This document shows, piece by piece, positions 1 through 10,154 of a DNA stretch of 64,000 nt (its first letter is position 1; every line of letters starts with the position of its first letter). The translations under genes and the position numbers were made by a program. Source of the DNA: Marinomonas rhizomae (lineage in GTDB: Bacteria; Pseudomonadota; Gammaproteobacteria; Pseudomonadales; Marinomonadaceae); assembly GCF_024397855.1 (NCBI RefSeq), contig NZ_CP073343.1, forward strand, positions 3,286,001 to 3,350,000, written 5' to 3'. The notes beneath the pieces were generated by a model, which saw nothing but the letters and a program-made list of their open reading frames with translations, did not search any database and was not told the DNA's origin.

Positions 1-937
<937 letters not shown>

Positions 938-946
938 AAACTGTTA

Positions 947-1720
947 CTATCCCGCTGGGTTCAGCAAAGAATCCATCAGACTTGCATAAGCCTTAATTCC
1001 TCGAGCATTCGGATCTAACGCTGAAGGAGCAATACCTGCTGTACTAGCGTCTCTTAACTTTGTATCAACAGGAATTACTGAATGCCACACCAACTCTTCA
1101 TAAGTATCTTTTAAACTACGTAAGCTTTTATTAGAAGCCTGAGTACGGCGATCAAAAAGAGTTGGCACTATTAAAAACGGTACTGGTCGCTTTCTTGCTC
1201 TGTTAATCATGGTCAATGTACGGACCATTCTTTCCAACCCTTTTATCGCTAAAAACTCAGTCTGCACAGGTATAACCAACTGCTGGCAAGCCGCCAAAGC
1301 ATTGATCATCAAAACTCCCAATACTGGAGGGCTATCAATCAACACATAGTCATAGTCATCCCATAAAATCGCTAACGTTTTAGAAATAACTAATCCCATA
1401 CCACCTTGCGCTTGAGCGTGACGCTCCAAAGTAGCTAACGCTGTCGACGCAGGCATTAAAGATAAATTAGGATGGCCTGTTTCTAGAATTAGCGAAGCCG
1501 GTAAATCCTCTGGGATTTTTCCAGTAGCTTGAAATAGACTGTACGCGCTTTTTTCTATGGAGTCTGGATCAAAGCGGAAGTAACTGGTCAGTGACCCATG
1601 AGGATCAAGATCAATCATTAATACCCGATGGCCAGCATCAGCTAACAACCCTGCTAATGAAACTACTGTGGTCGTTTTACCAACGCCGCCTTTCTGATTC
1701 GCCACTGCCCAAATGTGCAC
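947..1720 (-). CDS. parC: ParC, ParA/Soj-like ATPase for polar placement of chemotaxis arrays
   Basis: This 257-residue protein begins at a GTG (GGGGAG upstream) with the deviant Walker A motif KGGVGKTT at residues 10-17, then DLDPHGS and DSPPVLG as switch motifs. It lacks the N-terminal extension of chromosome-partitioning ParA and matches the Soj-like protein encoded after motCD in Pseudomonas. In Vibrio such ATPases (ParC) concentrate at the cell pole and recruit chemotaxis arrays through ParP. The parP-like gene follows 9 bp downstream, which supports this role over plasmid or chromosome partition; no parB lies nearby. It is not FlhG/FleN, which would sit between flhF and fliA. Confidence 0.88.
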   Translation of the reverse strand: MHIWAVANQKGGVGKTTTVVSLAGLLADAGHRVLMIDLDPHGSLTSYFRFDPDSIEKSAYSLFQATGKIPEDLPASLILETGHPNLSLMPASTALATLERHAQAQGGMGLVISKTLAILWDDYDYVLIDSPPVLGVLMINALAACQQLVIPVQTEFLAIKGLERMVRTLTMINRARKRPVPFLIVPTLFDRRTQASNKSLRSLKDTYEELVWHSVIPVDTKLRDASTAGIAPSALDPNARGIKAYASLMDSLLNPAG

Positions 1721-1789
1721 TCTGACTCCCCTGATACCCTATGCTGTTATTTTGCTTACGAATTGCTTGCAATCATATACAGTAACACG

Positions 1790-2608
1790 CTATTGAAACA
1801 AGTAATCATAGAGATTATCGGCCTTACGCTTACTAATACGCAATATTACACGACGATTTTGCTGACGAGCATAATCATTGGTGTTTCTTACCTTAGGATG
1901 TTCACTGGAAAAGCCGATTGGTGCGATCATCTTTGGATCGACCCCTCTGTAAACCAATTCATCCACAACAGAAGAAGAACGTAAACTAGACAAATGCCAA
2001 TTCGAAATTAGACGTCTTGAGTTAACAGGCAAATCATCTGTATTACCCTCAACCAATATAACTGAAGGATACGCTTTTAATATGTTGGCAACTAAAATCA
2101 ACAAAGCGACCGCCTCATTCGTTAAGTCGTATTCTCCTTGTCCAAACAATAGACCAGACTTCAGCTCCAAGCTTACCCAATCCGCCGATTCAGTAACGGA
2201 TATCTGACCTGATGCATGCAACCCAGAGAATTGGTTTTCCACAACTTGACTTAGCAATGCATACACAGCAGACGAATTACTCTCTTCTATAGTCGGAGGT
2301 GCAGCTGGAATTGGTTTTGCCTCAACCACTTCGACATCTTTTGGCTCACCAACAATAGGTTCTCCTATGTTGATAGGCTTAATAGACTTCTGAACAGCAT
2401 CAAAAACGCCATGCAACGTCTCTTTCAAACGCTGTTCATCACCGGAATTTTTTAATGAGAGAGAGTACAACGCCACAAAAAAAGCAAAAAGCAGAGTGAT
2501 AAAGTCTGCATAAGAAAGGATCCAACGGTCTCGCCCCTGCATGTTCGTCCTTGGCGACTTAGTCGCCATCCGACGGCGCTTTGAAACCCGAGGAGGAGTA
2601 TCACTCAT
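1790..2608 (-). CDS. motD: MotD, MotB-family flagellar stator protein
   Basis: This 272-residue protein has a short basic cytoplasmic N-terminus, one membrane segment at about residues 28-48 with the proton-carrying Asp35 in SYADFITLLFAFFVALYS, and a periplasmic OmpA-like peptidoglycan-binding domain from about residue 140 (ending NDYARQQNRRVILRI). It pairs with MotC to form an ion-conducting stator. The membrane segment has the Tyr-Ala-Asp typical of proton-driven MotB/MotD; PomB-type sodium stators differ here, but ion choice cannot be proven from sequence. Its start overlaps the end of motC by 8 bp, indicating coupled translation. A second stator set (motAB) is common in such bacteria but is not in this window. 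Confidence 0.93.
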   Translation of the reverse strand: MSDTPPRVSKRRRMATKSPRTNMQGRDRWILSYADFITLLFAFFVALYSLSLKNSGDEQRLKETLHGVFDAVQKSIKPINIGEPIVGEPKDVEVVEAKPIPAAPPTIEESNSSAVYALLSQVVENQFSGLHASGQISVTESADWVSLELKSGLLFGQGEYDLTNEAVALLILVANILKAYPSVILVEGNTDDLPVNSRRLISNWHLSSLRSSSVVDELVYRGVDPKMIAPIGFSSEHPKVRNTNDYARQQNRRVILRISKRKADNLYDYLFQ

Positions 2609-3338
2609 AGGTATTTAGCTCTAACTCTAATCGATATGGATGCTTGCCTGTAGCAATGCCACAGATACCATCAATTAGTAGCTGATGATAAAGAAGCTCT
2701 TTATCAACATAGCCCATTAATTTTTTAACGATAGGAAATATAACCAGATTCGCAAAGCCTTGGCCGTATAGAGTGGAAACGAAAGCAACGGCAATACCAT
2801 GACCCAATGCTTCTGGGCTGTCCAAATTAGCCATAGCTTGAATCAAGCCCAGTACAGACCCCATGATACCTAAAGTAGGTGCATACCCGCCTATCGACTC
2901 TATAAATGACACGCTCTTCATCCGTTTGTCATAAATACGAACGGCGTCATCATGAAGTCTATCAGCTAATAAATCAGGATCAGTCCCATCGATAGCCATT
3001 TGCATAGCTCGACTAGTAAAACGGTTACCCAACGCCTCAATATCAGATTCCAAAGCAAGCAGAGAAAGTCGTCTCGCTTTATGGGCAAGATTGTTTATTA
3101 ATACACGAGCAGAATTGAAATCATAAACAGGCGGGAAAAGACTCCACTTAATCAACACAAGAGCACGAGCTGCTTCTTGAATGCTACTTTGAATAAGTGT
3201 TGCGCCAATACTACCAACAATAACGATGATAGCGGATGGAAGGTTTAGAAGGAGTACGATCTCTCCTCCCCCTAACCAGTTAGCTAGAAATACTGAACTG
3301 AATGCAATTAATAGTCCTGCTAAGGTAACAAAATCCAC
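2601..3338 (-). CDS. motC: MotC, MotA-family flagellar stator protein
   Basis: This 245-residue inner-membrane protein has four predicted membrane segments: about residues 3-22, 30-50, 148-170 and 180-202. The MotA signature ESIGGYAPTLGIMGSVLGLI lies at the third. It forms the MotC5MotD2-type proton channel and pushes on FliG through its cytoplasmic loop. The start is a GTG that overlaps the cheB stop codon by one base (TAGTG), and the end overlaps motD by 8 bp. This places the stator genes in the chemotaxis operon, as in Pseudomonas. Confidence 0.94.
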   Translation of the reverse strand: MDFVTLAGLLIAFSSVFLANWLGGGEIVLLLNLPSAIIVIVGSIGATLIQSSIQEAARALVLIKWSLFPPVYDFNSARVLINNLAHKARRLSLLALESDIEALGNRFTSRAMQMAIDGTDPDLLADRLHDDAVRIYDKRMKSVSFIESIGGYAPTLGIMGSVLGLIQAMANLDSPEALGHGIAVAFVSTLYGQGFANLVIFPIVKKLMGYVDKELLYHQLLIDGICGIATGKHPYRLELELNTYE

Positions 3339-4402
3339 TAGCCAACCTCACGTGCAATACGCTCACCGATATGGTCTAAATCAATAATATCATCCGCTAA
3401 GTTTGCTTTTTCAACAGCCATTGGCATACCGTAGATCACGCAAGACTCTTCACTTTGAATCCAAACTCTTGAGCCCGAACTTTTCAGCATACGAGCACCT
3501 TCACGACCATCAACGCCCATCCCAGTCATAACAACAGACAATACTTTTCCTGGATAGCATTTCGATGCTGAGCCGAAAGTAACATCAACTGAAGGTTTGT
3601 AGTTAAGTCGTTCATCACCATCAAGAATACGAACGCAACCACCATTTCGAGGGTCAATCATCATTTGCTTTCCACCTGGCGCCAATAACGCCACACCAGC
3701 CTGCAAACGATCACCATCTTTGGCTTCTTTCACCGTAATCTGACAGATATTATTCAATCGGTCAGCAAAAGCCCCAGTAAAGGCCGCTGGCATATGTTGA
3801 ACCAATACGATAGGAGCGGAGAAATCCTTAGGCAGTTTACTTAACACTGCCTGCAAAGCCATAGGACCACCCGTAGATGTACCTATAGCGACAAGGCTCA
3901 CTCGCTTTCTCATACGTGGAATAATAACGCCACGTTCAGTCACAATCGGCTTAGGTGCCTCACGTGGAGCAAGTGCTGCAACAGGTTTTCTATCACCTGC
4001 TAAGCGAGTTCTTGCAACCGCTAATACTCGATCTACCAATGCACGTTTCACTACAGCTGAATCTCGAGAGATATCCTCAAAATTCTTAGGCATGAAGTCA
4101 ACAGCACCAGCCTCTAGGGCATCTAGAGTAACCTTTGCACCCTCATGAGTTAATGAGGAAAACATCAGTACAGGTGTTGGCTTAAGCTTCATAATGTTAA
4201 CTACAGCGGCGATACCATCTAAAACAGGCATCTCGTAATCCATAGTAACAACATCAGGAGATAAGGATTGAACCTTATCTATTGCCTCACGTCCGTTATT
4301 TGCAGTACCTACAACGGTTAGTCGAGGATCGGCTTCAAAAATTTCGACCAAACGGCGACGAAAGAAACCAGAATCATCAACAACCAGCACCTTAACAGGC
4401 AT
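3338..4402 (-). CDS. cheB: CheB, chemoreceptor glutamate methylesterase/deamidase
   Basis: This 354-residue protein has an N-terminal receiver domain (DD at 9-10, phospho-acceptor Asp55, conserved Lys near 106) and a C-terminal CheB methylesterase domain. The catalytic residues are visible: Ser176 in GTSTGGP, His203 in VQHMP and Asp298 in GMGVDGREG. Once phosphorylated by CheA it removes methyl groups from chemoreceptors to reset sensitivity. No cheR is in the window. The gene lies 26 bp after cheA and overlaps motC by one base, so it is part of the cheYZAB-motCD string. Confidence 0.96.
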   Translation of the reverse strand: MPVKVLVVDDSGFFRRRLVEIFEADPRLTVVGTANNGREAIDKVQSLSPDVVTMDYEMPVLDGIAAVVNIMKLKPTPVLMFSSLTHEGAKVTLDALEAGAVDFMPKNFEDISRDSAVVKRALVDRVLAVARTRLAGDRKPVAALAPREAPKPIVTERGVIIPRMRKRVSLVAIGTSTGGPMALQAVLSKLPKDFSAPIVLVQHMPAAFTGAFADRLNNICQITVKEAKDGDRLQAGVALLAPGGKQMMIDPRNGGCVRILDGDERLNYKPSVDVTFGSASKCYPGKVLSVVMTGMGVDGREGARMLKSSGSRVWIQSEESCVIYGMPMAVEKANLADDIIDLDHIGERIAREVG

Positions 4403-4428
4403 ATCACATCCCCTAAATGAAAAAAATA

Positions 4429-6681
4429 TTACCTAGATGCGTAACACTTAAGCATACTAGGCACATCCAGAATCAATGCAATACGACCATCACCTGTAAT
4501 TGTTGCACCTGCCATACCAGCGGTACCTTGCAACATTTTACCTAATGGTTTTATAACCACTTCTTCTTGACCAACAAGCTGATCTACAACAAAACCCACT
4601 TCACTCATACCAACCTGAACAACAACCACATGTGCTTCTGCAGGTAAGTCATCTCGACTATTCCCTTTGATTAGCCAGCTTTTTAGGTGGAAAATTGGTA
4701 AAGTTTTACCTCTAATAACAACCACTTGCTGACCATCTACCACATTGGTTTTTTTCAAATTTAGATGGAATATTTCGTTAACACTGACCAATGGAAACGC
4801 AAACGCTTGATCTGATAGCGTCACCATCAGAGTCGGCATAATAGCAAGCGTTAATGGCACTTTGATGATAAATCTAGACCCTTGTCCAAGGACAGATTTA
4901 ATCTGTAAGGTACCATTTAACTGTGAGATCTTTGTTTTAACAACATCCATCCCAACGCCACGACCAGACACATCAGTAATCTCAACTTTTGTTGAAAATC
5001 CTGGTGCAAAAATCAAATTGAATGCTTCTTCATCAGATAAACGCTCTGCTGCATCCGCATCCATCAAGCCTTTTTCAACGGCTTTTTTACGCAACACATC
5101 AGGGTCCATACCTGCACCATCATCATCGATGGAGAGTAAAATATGATCGCCTTCTTGTTCTGCAGACAAAATAACATGGCCAACTCTTGGCTTGCCTTTC
5201 GCTTCACGAACATCAGGTGCCTCAACACCATGGTCAACCGAATTTCGAACCAAGTGGACAAGCGGATCGGCGAGTGCTTCAACGAGGTTTTTATCCAGAT
5301 CTGTCTCTTCACCACGAAGCTCTAAATTTACTTCTTTTTTCAGGTTGCGGGCCAAATCTCGAACCACTCGAGGGAACTTGCCGAATACTTTTTTGATTGG
5401 CTGCATTCGAGTTTTCATTACGGCGTTTTGTAGATCACCCGTAACAACATCCAAGTTTGAAACCGCTTTCCCCATAGATTCATCATCACTTTGGAGTCCC
5501 AAACGAACAAGACGGTTTCGAACTAATACAAGCTCACCAACCATGTTCATTATGTCATCCAAGCGTTTTGTATCTACTCGCACTGTTGCTTCTTGGGTAA
5601 CAGGAGTATTAACTTTTTCTTTGAGTTCAGGCTCTGGTGCTTTAGGTGTAGGCTTTGGAGCTGGTTTCGGGTCAGCTTTTGGCTTGGCTTGAGCAACCTT
5701 AGGTTCAGGCTTCTTAGCTGCAGGAGCTTCTGACTTATCTGAACCGCCTTTACTTTGCAAGCTATCTAATAGAGATTCAAATTCGTCTTCAGTAATTAAG
5801 TCCGACTCTGCACCGGCACTAGGCTCTGCCTTTTTAGCATCGTCTTTAGGTGTGTCTTCTTTCTTATTTGCTGGAGGCGTTTCTCCATGAAGCTTATCAA
5901 GAAGTTCCTCAAATTCATCTTCGGTAATTTCATCAGAAGATGTATCATTTGAACTAGCGTTATCAGCTGGCTCGTCATTAATTCCAGGCGCACCGCTGCC
6001 ATGAAGTTGGTTCAATAATGCATCAAACTCATCTTCAGTGATTTCGTCGTCAGTTCTTGGCGTTGCACTACTTTCTTCTGCTAAACCACTTTCTACTTCG
6101 TCATTTTCATTCGAAGTATCGCCCAAGGCATCTAATAAAGATTCGAACTCATCATCAGAAATATCAACAGATTCAACCGCAGCAGAAACAACTTCTTCAG
6201 TTTCTTCAACATCAGAGTCAGCTTGCTCTTCGGCAATCTCTTCAACTTCATCTAACGTTTCATCATCTGCACTAGCAAGCTCTTCTGCGGTTGGCGGTTT
6301 TGCATATACTGCAAGCGCAGCGATCAGCTCTGGTGAAGCCGGCTCAGGCTCACCACCAGCACGAACAACCTCGAACATTTCGTTTACAGCATCAAGTGCC
6401 TGCAAAACAATGTCCATCAAATCAGAATCTATTTTACGCTGACCGTTCCTTAAAATATCAAAAACGTTCTCAGCATAATGACAACAACCAACCAAGGCAT
6501 TTAATTGTAAAAATCCAGCACCACCTTTTACCGTGTGAAAACCACGAAAAATCGCGTTAAGCAGTTGCTTATCGTCAGGATTTTGCTCTAAATCTACTAG
6601 TTGTTCGGAAAGCTGCTCTAGGATTTCGCCAGCTTCTACCAAAAAATCTTGTAAAATTTCTTCATCGACCTCGAAACTCAT
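4429..6681 (-). CDS. cheA: CheA, chemotaxis histidine kinase with repetitive acidic linker
   Basis: This 750-residue kinase has an Hpt (P1) domain with the phosphorylated His49 in FHTVKGGAGF, a long acidic then Pro/Lys-rich linker (about 110-365), a P3 dimerization helix pair from about 368 (RLDDIMNMVGELVLVRNR), a HATPase domain (N box HLVRNSVDHG, G1 DDDGAGMD, then SGRGVGMDVV), and a C-terminal CheW-like P5 domain. It phosphorylates CheY and CheB under receptor control. No standard globular P2 domain is evident. Instead the linker has four copies of an ITEDEFxxLLdxLhg-type peptide at residues 174-187, 214-228, 252-266 and 296-309. These resemble the CheY-binding tails of FliM and CheZ encoded in this same window. 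Confidence 0.97.
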   Translation of the reverse strand: MSFEVDEEILQDFLVEAGEILEQLSEQLVDLEQNPDDKQLLNAIFRGFHTVKGGAGFLQLNALVGCCHYAENVFDILRNGQRKIDSDLMDIVLQALDAVNEMFEVVRAGGEPEPASPELIAALAVYAKPPTAEELASADDETLDEVEEIAEEQADSDVEETEEVVSAAVESVDISDDEFESLLDALGDTSNENDEVESGLAEESSATPRTDDEITEDEFDALLNQLHGSGAPGINDEPADNASSNDTSSDEITEDEFEELLDKLHGETPPANKKEDTPKDDAKKAEPSAGAESDLITEDEFESLLDSLQSKGGSDKSEAPAAKKPEPKVAQAKPKADPKPAPKPTPKAPEPELKEKVNTPVTQEATVRVDTKRLDDIMNMVGELVLVRNRLVRLGLQSDDESMGKAVSNLDVVTGDLQNAVMKTRMQPIKKVFGKFPRVVRDLARNLKKEVNLELRGEETDLDKNLVEALADPLVHLVRNSVDHGVEAPDVREAKGKPRVGHVILSAEQEGDHILLSIDDDGAGMDPDVLRKKAVEKGLMDADAAERLSDEEAFNLIFAPGFSTKVEITDVSGRGVGMDVVKTKISQLNGTLQIKSVLGQGSRFIIKVPLTLAIMPTLMVTLSDQAFAFPLVSVNEIFHLNLKKTNVVDGQQVVVIRGKTLPIFHLKSWLIKGNSRDDLPAEAHVVVVQVGMSEVGFVVDQLVGQEEVVIKPLGKMLQGTAGMAGATITGDGRIALILDVPSMLKCYASR
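5755..6162 (-). repeat. Four FliM/CheZ-like acidic peptide repeats in the CheA linker
   Basis: Four in-frame copies are seen: ISDDEFESLLDALG, ITEDEFDALLNQLHG, ITEDEFEELLDKLHG and ITEDEFESLLDSLQ. They are spaced about 38-44 residues apart by variable Ser/Asp/Lys/Pro-rich stretches. The core (acidic)-(E/D)F-(E/D)xLL resembles LSQDEIDALL of FliM (17.0 kb) and SQDEVDDLLSSLGF at the CheZ C-terminus (6.7 kb). The repeats are seen directly; a CheY-docking role is inference. Confidence 0.85.
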
Positions 6682-6693
6682 CCTCAGCTCCTT

Positions 6694-7482
6694 CTAGAAA
6701 CCAAGACTTGATAGCAAGTCGTCTACTTCGTCTTGACTACTCAGTACTTCAGGGTTGTTTTGTTTATTAATAGCTGGGCCATGACCACGAGTGTCATCGT
6801 GTTCAGACTCTTTCTCTTGGTGTTCAATCCCCGAGATACTATCAACGCGTCCAGCAACAGCAACGAGATGCACAAGTTTTTCTTCTACATCTCGAATTAA
6901 ATCATTCACTCTAGCGATCACTTGACCCGTTAGGTCTTGATAACCTTGCTCTAGAAGAATTGTGTTGAGGTTTGAATGCAAGGTAGTGGCACTGTCATCA
7001 GCATAAGATAGGAATACATCAATACGCTTATATAAGTCTCGGAATTCTTGAGGTGTTAAGTCTCGCTGAATTAGTCGACTCCAGTCTTTTCGCAACTCCC
7101 TTGCTTGACTTTGTAACTCACTGGCCACAGGAACACTACTGTCCACCATGTCCATAGTTTTATTGGCCGCCGCACTAGTTGTTTCTATAACATAATTCAG
7201 TCGGTCAGAGGCGTCAGTAATTTTAGTAGCAGAATCTTTTCCACCCTCACCAACAACTAAGTCCATTGAATCGACTTGAAAATCACGAATAGCATCATGC
7301 AGACTTCGAGTTAAAAATCCCACTTCGTTATAAAAGCTTTTATGACGAGCTTCGCTTAACTCTTGGATTACTTTAATAGCACCACTGAAATCACCGACTT
7401 CAATGTGATTTAAAAGATCCACAGCACCATCTTTTACTAGGTTTTCAAAATCCACTAGTCCAGATCCCAATACATTCGACAT
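6694..7482 (-). CDS. cheZ: CheZ, CheY-P phosphatase
   Basis: This 262-residue, mostly helical protein carries the CheZ catalytic region QGYQDLTGQVIARV (about 180-193), where the Gln enters the CheY active site. It ends in the CheY-binding tail SQDEVDDLLSSLGF after a flexible, charged linker. It dephosphorylates CheY-P at or near the array and so shortens the switching signal. The gene sits 9 bp after cheY and 12 bp before cheA. Pseudomonas-type CheZ is longer than the E. coli form, and this one matches that class. Confidence 0.95.
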   Translation of the reverse strand: MSNVLGSGLVDFENLVKDGAVDLLNHIEVGDFSGAIKVIQELSEARHKSFYNEVGFLTRSLHDAIRDFQVDSMDLVVGEGGKDSATKITDASDRLNYVIETTSAAANKTMDMVDSSVPVASELQSQARELRKDWSRLIQRDLTPQEFRDLYKRIDVFLSYADDSATTLHSNLNTILLEQGYQDLTGQVIARVNDLIRDVEEKLVHLVAVAGRVDSISGIEHQEKESEHDDTRGHGPAINKQNNPEVLSSQDEVDDLLSSLGF

Positions 7483-7491
7483 CTAAGCTCC

Positions 7492-7884
7492 CTATTTTGC
7501 AGCGTCTATTCGTTCGAATATTTTCTCAATTTTTTCCTTGAGAGCCACTGCAGTAAAAGGCTTAACAACATAACCGTTCACCCCAGCCTGAGCCGCAGAA
7601 ATAATCTGGTCACGCTTAGCTTCAGCCGTTACCATGAGAACAGGAATGCTTTTCAATTTTTCATCAGCACGAACAGCACGAAGCAATTCAATCCCTGTCA
7701 TTCCAGGCATATTCCAATCGGTCACAAGAAAATCAATTGTTCCAGCTTGAAGTATAGGCAATGCAGTTGTTCCGTCATCCGCTTCAACTGTATTGGTAAA
7801 CCCTAAATCCCGTAATAAGTTTTTAATGATACGTCTCATTGTCGAGAAATCATCAACAATCAGGATCTTCATGTTTTTATCCAA
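7492..7884 (-). CDS. cheY: CheY, chemotaxis response regulator
   Basis: This is a single receiver domain of about 130 residues, with the phospho-acceptor Asp56 in VTDWNMPGM, the acidic pair in VDDFSTMRR, Thr in [10 protein letters not shown] and the conserved Lys in VVKPFTA. CheY-P binds FliM to reverse rotation. The start is uncertain. A TTG at 7884 lies five bases after a strong GGAGG and gives [12 protein letters not shown], which I prefer. The ATG at 7872 is 17 bases from that GGAGG, and a GTG at 7896 has no ribosome site. The gene directly follows fliA, as in Pseudomonas. Confidence 0.95.
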   Translation of the reverse strand: MDKNMKILIVDDFSTMRRIIKNLLRDLGFTNTVEADDGTTALPILQAGTIDFLVTDWNMPGMTGIELLRAVRADEKLKSIPVLMVTAEAKRDQIISAAQAGVNGYVVKPFTAVALKEKIEKIFERIDAAK

Positions 7885-7926
7885 TGCAACCTCCACACCC
7901 CAAAGGTATTATTCCATAACTCATAA

Positions 7927-8664
7927 TTAATCTCGCCAATCACTTAATCGAGCTCGCAATCGCATAGCCGCTTGACTATGAATTTGACTGACTCTAGATT
8001 CACTAACGCCTAACACAGCACCAATTTCTTTCAGGTTAAGCTCTTCATTATAATAAAGAGACAAAACCAATTTTTCTCTTTCCGGTAATTCATCAATTTC
8101 TTTCGCCAATTGATTTTGAAAACCGCCATCTTCTACTAAAGAATAAGGTGAATTTTCTACCTCAGATTCGACACTATCTAAATTATTTGTATCAGAGTCT
8201 AGCATTTCTTCATAACTAAACAACTGAGTAGACATAGATGAATGAATCATGTCGTGATATTCATCCATACTTATATTCATATGAGCCGCTATTTCCATAT
8301 CGGACACTTCACGGCCCAACTTAGCTTCTAACTCTTTTATTGCATTAGCAACTGCTCGACCATTGCGACGAACCGAGCGAGGGGCCCAATCTGTTTTTCG
8401 CACCTCATCCATGATGGAGCCGCGAATACGAATACCGGCGTAAGTTTCAAAACTAGCACCCTTGGTCGACTCAAAGCGCTTATAGGCCTCAATAAGCCCC
8501 ATCATGCCAGCTTGAATCAAATCATCAACATCCACACTATCGGGCAAACGCGCCAATAGATGGTAAGCAATTTTTTTTACCAAATACCCATATTGCTCAA
8601 CAATCGCATCAATCGAAAGCGTTGCTTTTTTAGAGTATGTGTTATATCCATTCTTGCTTTGCAT
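7927..8664 (-). CDS. fliA: FliA, flagellar sigma factor (sigma-28)
   Basis: This 245-residue sigma-70-family factor has region 2 (VDVDDLIQAGMMGLIEAYKR and GIRIRGSIMDEVRK), region 3 (EVSDMEIAAHM) and a region 4 helix-turn-helix (LNLKEIGAVLGVSESRVSQI). FliA directs late flagellar and chemotaxis genes and is held by FlgM until the hook is finished. It is preceded by only 96 bp after flhF. The usual flhG/fleN gene between the two is missing. Confidence 0.96.
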   Translation of the reverse strand: MQSKNGYNTYSKKATLSIDAIVEQYGYLVKKIAYHLLARLPDSVDVDDLIQAGMMGLIEAYKRFESTKGASFETYAGIRIRGSIMDEVRKTDWAPRSVRRNGRAVANAIKELEAKLGREVSDMEIAAHMNISMDEYHDMIHSSMSTQLFSYEEMLDSDTNNLDSVESEVENSPYSLVEDGGFQNQLAKEIDELPEREKLVLSLYYNEELNLKEIGAVLGVSESRVSQIHSQAAMRLRARLSDWRD

Positions 8665-8760
8665 AAAATAGTCTAAGCAACCTTTACCATTTAAGTGAGT
8701 TGCGCTAACTAACTGTACTACATAGTTTCGCGCAACGCTTTCAGTAATAACAAAATTTTA

Positions 8761-10053
8761 CTAACTACCATACTTTAGTGACCCATAAAGCTGACTGTAA
8801 TGTTCTGCGGTATACACAGCCCTACTAATCAAATTATGTGCACGAGCTGGCTCTATGTCATCTGGAATTCTTTGGCCATCTGCGATATATACAACAGGTA
8901 AACCTTCTTCAATAACTACACTAATAGCTTCACCAAGTGAAGCTGATTCATCAAGCTTACTTAAAACACAACCATCTAATTGAACTTGAGAATAAACATC
9001 GACAACTGTTTTTAATACTTGCCTTTGACTTGTGCAAGGTAATACTAATAATTTTTTAAGACTTGCTCGCGCACGCTTCATCATTAGAAGCTGTCGTTCA
9101 AGATTCGAATCCCTTGGATTCATACCTGCTGTATCAACAAGCACCAAAGAATAATTAGCATATTTTGCCAAAACTTCGTTTAAGTCAGAGTATTCATTCA
9201 CTACTTCAACTGGGACATTTAATATACGCCCAAAAGTCCGCAGCTGCTCATGGGCAGCAATACGGTAAGTATCAGTAGTAATTAAGACAACACCTTCAGA
9301 ACCATGTTTTAAAACGTGTTGGGCGGCAATTTTACCGATCGTTGTTGTTTTACCAACGCCAGTAGGTCCCATAAACGCAATACAGCCTTTTAATTCTGAA
9401 GAACTAGAACGAACAGGAATATAGTCAGCTAAATGGGCAAGCAAACGATTCCAGTCATCTTCTCGCCCTTTTAAATCAATATCATCAATCAATCTAGACA
9501 CGACAAATTCAGACAAACCTAAACCTTTTAACTTCTCCCTAGCACGTAACTCTACTGCATTTTCTTTTGCATCAGCTTTGCCGTCAGTTTGCTGACGCTG
9601 TTCTAGCATAGTTCGAACATTTTTAAGTTCAAGTTCCATCTCTCGTAGTTGCTTAGCACTTTCACTATTATGAATTGACAATGCTTCTTCGACAGCTGGA
9701 TCCTCTTTATCCTTCGACAAAGGAGGCATTTCGAACTGAGTTGCAGGTTGTTTTTCTGAATATGTATTTGAAGATGAAGTATTTTGCGGGGCAGTAGTCT
9801 GTTGCTTTGCTCTTTCAATACGCTCTAAATAATCTGCACTTGGGTCTGCATATTGCTCTGAACGAGGCGCAGGCGAGCGCTTTGAAGTCATACTAGAAGG
9901 CAAAGATCCATCGTAATCTAGAGCGGCAACTATTTCTATCTCACCGGTAGGCAGACGCTGATTTGACAAAATGACCGCATCGGGGCCTACAGCATCACGA
10001 ACCTTCCGTATCGCTTGCCGCATGTCAGGTGCTCGAAACCGCCTAATTTGCAT
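8761..10053 (-). CDS. flhF: FlhF, SRP-type GTPase for polar flagellar placement
   Basis: This 430-residue protein has the three parts of FlhF: a basic N-terminal region (MQIRRFRAPDMRQAIRKVRD), a variable low-complexity/charged middle (about 50-165), and a C-terminal NG domain. The P-loop GPTGVGKTTT lies at 229-238, with DTAG and KLDE motifs further on. FlhF marks the flagellar pole and helps recruit early components such as FliF. It is usually balanced by the ATPase FlhG, encoded directly downstream, which is absent here. The gene lies 101 bp after flhA. Confidence 0.95.
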   Translation of the reverse strand: MQIRRFRAPDMRQAIRKVRDAVGPDAVILSNQRLPTGEIEIVAALDYDGSLPSSMTSKRSPAPRSEQYADPSADYLERIERAKQQTTAPQNTSSSNTYSEKQPATQFEMPPLSKDKEDPAVEEALSIHNSESAKQLREMELELKNVRTMLEQRQQTDGKADAKENAVELRAREKLKGLGLSEFVVSRLIDDIDLKGREDDWNRLLAHLADYIPVRSSSSELKGCIAFMGPTGVGKTTTIGKIAAQHVLKHGSEGVVLITTDTYRIAAHEQLRTFGRILNVPVEVVNEYSDLNEVLAKYANYSLVLVDTAGMNPRDSNLERQLLMMKRARASLKKLLVLPCTSQRQVLKTVVDVYSQVQLDGCVLSKLDESASLGEAISVVIEEGLPVVYIADGQRIPDDIEPARAHNLISRAVYTAEHYSQLYGSLKYGS

Positions 10054-10154
10054 GAATAACTTAATCCTTCCAGTTTATTTTTCTTACAAATCCATAGCTT
10101 ACCCGAAAGATTACAATAAATATAGATACAATCCATCACGTTAATAGGTAGATA

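Noticed and set aside
947..1720. ParA-like gene as the missing FlhG/FleN or as a chromosome-partition ParA
   Set aside because: Sequence and place after motCD match the Soj/ParC type; no parB is adjacent, and FlhG would lie beside flhF.
5192..6442. Plus-strand open frames across cheA, some Ser-rich
   Set aside because: They are antisense shadows of the acidic CheA linker and kinase domain and have no recognisable fold or start site.
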